Source: Falsibacillus albus (GTDB lineage: Bacteria; Bacillota; Bacilli; Bacillales; DSM-25281). Taken from it: a DNA stretch of 64,000 bases. The stretch spans positions 124,001 to 188,000 of the forward strand of contig NZ_RCVZ01000001.1 in the NCBI RefSeq assembly GCF_003668575.1, written 5' to 3'. The notes beneath the pieces were generated by a model. That model saw only the letters and a program-made list of their open reading frames with translations, was not told where the DNA came from and did no database searches. This document shows positions 61,736-64,000 of the stretch, one piece after another. Every line of letters begins with the position of its first letter. Within the stretch, counting starts at the first letter, position 1. The translations under genes were made by a program, and so were the position numbers.

Positions 61736-63667
61736 ATGGCAGAGAAAATCAATATTATTTTTCCTGATGGAGCCAGCAAGGAATTCGATAGAGGCGCAAC
61801 AACTGAAGATATTGCCGCATCCATAAGCCCCGGCTTGAAGAAGCAGGCGCTTGCGGGCAAATTGAATGGCGAGCTTTACGATCTTCGCCGTCCAATTTTA
61901 GAGGATGGAAAAATCGAGATCATCACACCTAAAAGTGAGGAAGCGCTTGAAATCCTTCGACACAGCACGGCGCATTTGATGGCCCAGGCCATAAAGCGCC
62001 TCTACCCAAATGTTCAATTGGGAATTGGTCCGGTCATTGAAGGCGGCTTTTATTACGATATCGATATGGAGGAGTCTTTGACACCGGAAGATCTACCGAA
62101 AATCGAAAAAGAAATGAAAAAAATCATCGGTGAAAGCTTGGAAGTCGTTCGCAAGGAAGTAACAAGGGAAGAAGCAAAGAAATTGTATGAGGAAATCGGA
62201 GATCCATACAAGCTGGAACTTTTGGATGCCATCCCTGAAGGCGAGACTGTCACGATTTATGAGCAGGGAGAATTTTTCGACCTTTGCCGCGGCGTGCACG
62301 TCCCTTCAACGAATAAATTAAAGGAATTCAAGCTGTTAAGCATTGCAGGGGCATATTGGCGCGGTAACAGCGACAATAAAATGCTGCAGCGCATCTACGG
62401 AACTGCTTTCTTCAACAAAGAAGGGTTGGCAGAACACCTGCGCTTATTAGAAGAAGCGAAAGAACGCGATCATCGTAAAATCGGGAAAGAGCTTAACTTA
62501 TTTACTAATTCCCAAAAGGTTGGGCAAGGCTTGCCGATGTGGCTTCCGAAAGGCGCGACGATCCGCCGCATCATTGAAAGATATATCGTGGATAAAGAGG
62601 AACGTCTTGGCTATGACCACGTTTATACACCGATCATGGGAAGCGTCGATCTTTATAAAACAAGCGGACATTGGGATCATTACCAAGAAGATATGTTCCC
62701 AGTAATGGATATGGATAACGAACAGCTTGTCCTTCGTCCGATGAATTGCCCTCATCATATGATGATCTACAAAAATGATATTCACAGCTATCGAGAACTG
62801 CCGATCCGCATTGCGGAGCTTGGGCTTATGCACCGCTATGAAATGTCCGGTGCCCTTGCAGGGTTGCAGCGGGTACGCGGCATGACATTGAATGATGCCC
62901 ATATCTTTGTGAGACCTGACCAAATCAAAGAAGAATTCAAGCGAGTCGTACAACTCGTTCTAGAGGTATATAAGGACTTTGGACTGGATGATTACTCATT
63001 CCGCCTTTCCTACCGCGACCCAGAAGACAAAGAAAAATATTTCGACGATGACGAAATGTGGGAGCGTGCACAAAGCATGCTGAAAGAAGCGATGGATGAA
63101 AGCGGACTTGAATATTTCGAAGCAGAAGGAGAAGCAGCGTTCTATGGCCCGAAACTGGATGTGCAGGTTCGAACAGCGCTAGGAAAGGATGAGACACTAT
63201 CCACTGTCCAGCTTGATTTCTTGCTTCCGGAACGATTCGACCTCAACTATATCGGCGAGGATGGAAAGCAGCATAGACCGGTCGTCATCCACCGCGGCGT
63301 CGTTTCTACTATGGAACGATTCGTTGCATTCCTTATCGAGGAATATAAAGGGGCATTCCCTACTTGGCTTGCGCCTACACAAGTACAGGTAATTCCTGTA
63401 TCCCCGGAGGTCCATTTCGACTATGCGAAAAAGGTTCAAGAAAAGCTTCAATTGGAAGGCTTACGCGTTGAACTTGATGAACGGGATGAAAAAATCGGCT
63501 ACAAGATTCGTGAAGCACAAATGCAAAAGGTTCCATATATGCTTGTCGTCGGAGATCAAGAAATTGAAAACGATGCCGTAAACGTTCGAAAATATGGCGA
63601 ACAAAAATCCGAAACAATGCCTTTCGAGCAGTTCATTTCCGGCTTGAAAGACGAAGTAAAACGTTAA
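61736..63667 (+). CDS. thrS: Threonyl-tRNA synthetase
   Basis: Charges tRNA-Thr; class II synthetase. 643 residues, the same length as B. subtilis ThrS. Domains: N-terminal TGS (1-62), editing domain with [10 protein letters not shown] near 72-81 and the CRGVHVPST segment, catalytic core with zinc ligand Cys338 in MNCPHHM and motif 2/3 regions ([34 protein letters not shown]), and a C-terminal anticodon-binding domain. Start at 61736 with AAAGGAG upstream; the longer frame from 61709 overlaps the terminator. Controlled by the T-box. Confidence 0.97.
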   Translation: MAEKINIIFPDGASKEFDRGATTEDIAASISPGLKKQALAGKLNGELYDLRRPILEDGKIEIITPKSEEALEILRHSTAHLMAQAIKRLYPNVQLGIGPVIEGGFYYDIDMEESLTPEDLPKIEKEMKKIIGESLEVVRKEVTREEAKKLYEEIGDPYKLELLDAIPEGETVTIYEQGEFFDLCRGVHVPSTNKLKEFKLLSIAGAYWRGNSDNKMLQRIYGTAFFNKEGLAEHLRLLEEAKERDHRKIGKELNLFTNSQKVGQGLPMWLPKGATIRRIIERYIVDKEERLGYDHVYTPIMGSVDLYKTSGHWDHYQEDMFPVMDMDNEQLVLRPMNCPHHMMIYKNDIHSYRELPIRIAELGLMHRYEMSGALAGLQRVRGMTLNDAHIFVRPDQIKEEFKRVVQLVLEVYKDFGLDDYSFRLSYRDPEDKEKYFDDDEMWERAQSMLKEAMDESGLEYFEAEGEAAFYGPKLDVQVRTALGKDETLSTVQLDFLLPERFDLNYIGEDGKQHRPVVIHRGVVSTMERFVAFLIEEYKGAFPTWLAPTQVQVIPVSPEVHFDYAKKVQEKLQLEGLRVELDERDEKIGYKIREAQMQKVPYMLVVGDQEIENDAVNVRKYGEQKSETMPFEQFISGLKDEVKR

Positions 63668-63732
63668 AAAAGAATAGCGGATTTGTAAAAGATGGTTGTT
63701 TATCACACTTTTGCGATGAATATTTCTTAAAG

Positions 63733-63779
63733 ACGTTGATTTCCGCGGAAGGTGCGAGACTCCCTCTGTGGAAATCAAC
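63733..63779 (+). repeat. GTTGATTGGAG-family repeat, smallest copy
   Basis: CGTTGATTTCCGCGGAAGG, GTGCGAGACTCC, GTGGAAATCAAC: both ends of the family with almost nothing between. It lies between thrS and the next promoter. No typical terminator for thrS was found in 63668-63900. Confidence 0.6.
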
Positions 63780-63903
63780 TTTACCTATTTTATGATGGGC
63801 AACAAACTTACAAAAAAGAGTCAAAAAAATAAAATTCAAAAAACTATTGCTTCCATCGTGATTGTCTGATAAGATTATAAACGTTGTGAAATGAAGCGAT
63901 CAT

Positions 63904-63932
63904 TTGACATAGAAATATGCTTATGATATATT
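63904..63932 (+). promoter_or_regulatory. SigA promoter at the end of the window (probably infC operon)
   Basis: TTGACA (63904-63909, perfect), 17-bp spacer, TATATT (63927-63932); predicted start near 63939. The strongest promoter in the window by consensus. Confidence 0.85.
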
Positions 63933-63938
63933 ACTAAG

Positions 63939-64000
63939 GTAAATTGAATACTAGTTTGTGGTAAAAGAAGAAGCACCCGCTTCTCGCCTGATTGACGCGA
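63939..64000 (+). promoter_or_regulatory. Start of the infC-rpmI-rplT leader (cut by window end)
   Basis: The AGAAGCACCCGCTTCT hairpin and the bases that follow resemble the leader of the infC-rpmI-rplT operon in Bacillus, through which ribosomal protein L20 controls the operon. infC follows thrS closely in B. subtilis. The leader is incomplete, so this rests on resemblance and position. Confidence 0.6.

Overview
This window is a core-chromosome segment of a low-GC, spore-forming Firmicute of the family Bacillaceae. It carries the gene series known from Bacillus subtilis between ytcJ and thrS, here read mostly on the + strand. Sporulation genes (ytfJ/gerW, ytrH, ytrI, ytvI, ytaF, ytxC), TTG/GTG starts with strong AGGAGG-type ribosome sites, and cre, CcpN, Pho and T-box control elements all fit a Bacillus relative. 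I see no prophage, plasmid, CRISPR array or rRNA/tRNA gene.

Layout. 1-7.6 kb: amidohydrolase ytcJ, rarD, NAD kinase, sppA with its inhibitor yteJ, ytfI, ytfJ and tpx. 7.7-12.8 kb: ytxK, ackA under a textbook CcpA-activated promoter, an EcsC-domain gene overlapping moaB, and a small unknown gene. 12.9-20.7 kb: argGH, a universal stress protein, a 49-residue gene, an NCS1 permease, ald and an M24 peptidase. 20.9-26 kb: ytkL, ytoI, ytpI, nrnA and ytrHI. 26-37 kb: dnaE, malic enzyme, a FadR-type GntR regulator, accDA, pfkA, pyk and fxsA. 37-43.8 kb: ytvI, ytwI, citZ-icd-mdh and a MaoC-like gene with a cre site. 44-49 kb: phoPR followed by hflKC. 49-57.5 kb: polA, mutM, ytaF, coaE, gapB, speD, an unknown gene and nrdR. 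57.6-64 kb: dnaB-dnaI, ytxC, T-box-controlled thrS, and the promoter plus first bases of a leader that resembles that of infC-rpmI-rplT.

How it works together. The segment is rich in central carbon metabolism (pfkA, pyk, gapB, citZ, icd, mdh, malic enzyme, ackA, ald) and in the step from pyruvate/acetyl-CoA to malonyl-CoA (accDA). Carbon-source control is visible in the DNA: perfect cre sites at ackA (upstream, activating position) and at the MaoC gene (downstream of the start site, roadblock position), a looser one at citZ, a CcpN box over the gapB -10, and a FadR-type palindrome at the malic enzyme gene that lies upstream of its own likely repressor. DNA replication and repair genes (dnaE, polA, mutM, dnaB, dnaI, nrdR) are interleaved.

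The unusual content is between the genes. Two copies of a roughly 280-bp element with 15-bp terminal inverted repeats (GAGGNTGGGACAAAA) sit in opposite orientation, each between convergent genes; each carries a bidirectional terminator, and one forms the end of argH. A second family of GTTGATTGGAG-type repeats occurs about eleven times, including inside both elements, and a third family twice. Candidate regulatory novelties are a four-repeat Pho box downstream of phoR that would drive an RNA of about 64 nt, a speD leader with two mutually exclusive pairings of the ribosome site, and a ytaF ribosome site hidden in a hairpin that a sporulation promoter could bypass.
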